Below are positions 61,405-62,095 of a stretch of DNA of 62,095 nucleotides, piece by piece; the first letter of the stretch is position 1; every line of letters begins with the position of its first letter. Under the pieces are notes generated by a model. The model worked only from the letters and a program-made list of their open reading frames with translations, searched no databases and was not told the DNA's origin. Source of the stretch: an uncultured Clostridia bacterium (GTDB taxonomy: Bacteria; Bacillota; Clostridia; TANB77; CAG-465); contig CAKPJL010000005.1 of NCBI GenBank assembly GCA_934162655.1, positions 1 to 62,095 of the forward strand, in the 5' to 3' direction. A program made the translations under genes and the position numbers.

Positions 61405-62095
61405 ATGAATATAAAATGTAATTTAAAAGAACTAATAAATGGATTAAATGTTGTATCAAAAACATCAGCATCTAAAACAACAATGCCTATACAAGAAGGT
61501 GTATTAATAGAAGCATATGGAAATGAAGTAAGACTTACTACATATGATCTAGAACTAGGATGTGAGCATAGATTTTCATGTAAAGTAGAGGAAAATGGAA
61601 AAACAGTTGTAGATATAAAAACTTTAAACGAAATAGTTAGAAGAATTGAAGATGAAGAAATAGAAATTACTGTAAGTGAAAACATCTTTACTTTAAAATC
61701 AGCTACTGGTATATTTAAATTAACTACTATGAATCCAGATGAATTCACTAAATTACCTGTGTTTAATGTGGATAATTCTATTGAAATTTTACAAAAAGAT
61801 TTTAAAGAAATGGTAAGAAGAACAGTGTTTTCAGTAAGTACAGATGAAAATAGACCAGTATATAATGGTTCTTTAATAAAAGTAGAAGATAATATATTAA
61901 CAATCGTGGCAATAGATGGTTTTAGATTATCTCTTAGAAAAAAGTTGAGTAATAAAAATATAAATAATTTCAAAGCTATAATTCCAGGTAGAACATTAAA
62001 TGAATTATTAAAGATACTTACAGATAATGAAGAAAGCATTATAAAAATAGGTGTAAATAAAAATCAAGCATTATTTGAAATAGATAGTAGTATTC
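61405..62095 (+). CDS. dnaN: DNA polymerase III beta subunit, 5' part
   Basis: The gene runs off the window edge after 230 codons. The protein starts MNIKCNLKELINGLNVVSK and has MPIQEGVLIEAYGNEVRLTT, FKLTTMNPDEFTKLP and TDENRPVYNGSLIKVED, typical of the sliding clamp. GAGGATG precedes the ATG. It follows dnaA across the origin, the standard order. Confidence 0.96.
   Translation, partial: MNIKCNLKELINGLNVVSKTSASKTTMPIQEGVLIEAYGNEVRLTTYDLELGCEHRFSCKVEENGKTVVDIKTLNEIVRRIEDEEIEITVSENIFTLKSATGIFKLTTMNPDEFTKLPVFNVDNSIEILQKDFKEMVRRTVFSVSTDENRPVYNGSLIKVEDNILTIVAIDGFRLSLRKKLSNKNINNFKAIIPGRTLNELLKILTDNEESIIKIGVNKNQALFEIDSSI

Noticed and set aside
1..62095. CRISPR array or rRNA genes
   Set aside because: No regularly spaced 20-40 base repeats with unique spacers and no rRNA-like sequence were seen; the closest, 16063-16097, is four 9-base operator units.

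Overview
The window is a very AT-rich low-GC Gram-positive chromosome segment. Its right end carries the origin-proximal order dnaN-dnaA-rpmH-rnpA-yidD-yidC-jag-mnmE-mnmG-rsmG-(small gene)-parA-parB. With a SpoIID-domain protein, a Spo0E-like protein, YlbF, YqeY, YqeG, YugP-like and M16 pair genes, this points to a member of the Clostridia or a close relative, probably a spore former or descended from one. TAA, TAG and TGA all end genes normally, so the standard bacterial code applies. The species cannot be named from sequence alone.

Layout. 1-7.1 kb is an accessory island: a 2H-phosphoesterase, a pyrophosphatase-VOC fusion, an AAA+ ATPase/subtilase pair resembling the IetAS anti-phage module, a tyrosine integrase, the 3' half of a tRNA-Met gene, and a second, broken copy of the pyrophosphatase-VOC gene. 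7.1-20.3 kb holds a prepilin peptidase, yqeG, a VanW/SH3 lipoprotein, tyrS, a hemolysin-III protein, a SpoIID-like protein, an AbrB-controlled ABC exporter, an FAD oxidoreductase with a frameshifted membrane glycosyltransferase-like gene, and tRNA-Glu and tRNA-Leu. 20.3-24.8 kb has rpsB-tsf, an orphan small gene, a YugP-like protease with YlbF, and a CapA-like protein.

24.9-31.2 kb is one tightly packed minus-strand operon that mixes type IV secretion parts (VirB4-like ATPase plus a probable separate VirB4 N-terminal-like protein) with Tad/type II parts (CpaE, CpaF, TadB/C) and one unknown alpha-helical protein. No pilin is visible. This is the best candidate for an under-described system. 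Next to it lie a three-gene Asn-rich operon and a Spo0E-like gene.

32.8-46.6 kb is mostly housekeeping: M16 peptidase pair, yqeY, a TagO/WecA-like transferase, rpiB, a low-molecular-weight phosphatase, a ZIP transporter, uppS-ispA, a divergent groES-groEL, and pyrG with a likely attenuator. 46.7-50.9 kb has a frameshifted asnB, an unknown membrane protein, two tRNA-Ser genes and a Nudix hydrolase. 50.9-62.1 kb is the origin region: parAB with a probable parS inside mnmG, and DnaA-box clusters on both sides of dnaA. The cluster between dnaA and dnaN also carries a DnaA-trio-like repeat and an AT-rich stretch, as expected for the unwinding site. dnaN runs off the window end.

Several genes are broken by single-base events (the ATPase, the glycosyltransferase-like gene, asnB, the CmpB-like gene and the second pyrophosphatase copy). 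This could be real decay, phase variation or residual consensus error, and it should be checked against reads before biology is built on it.
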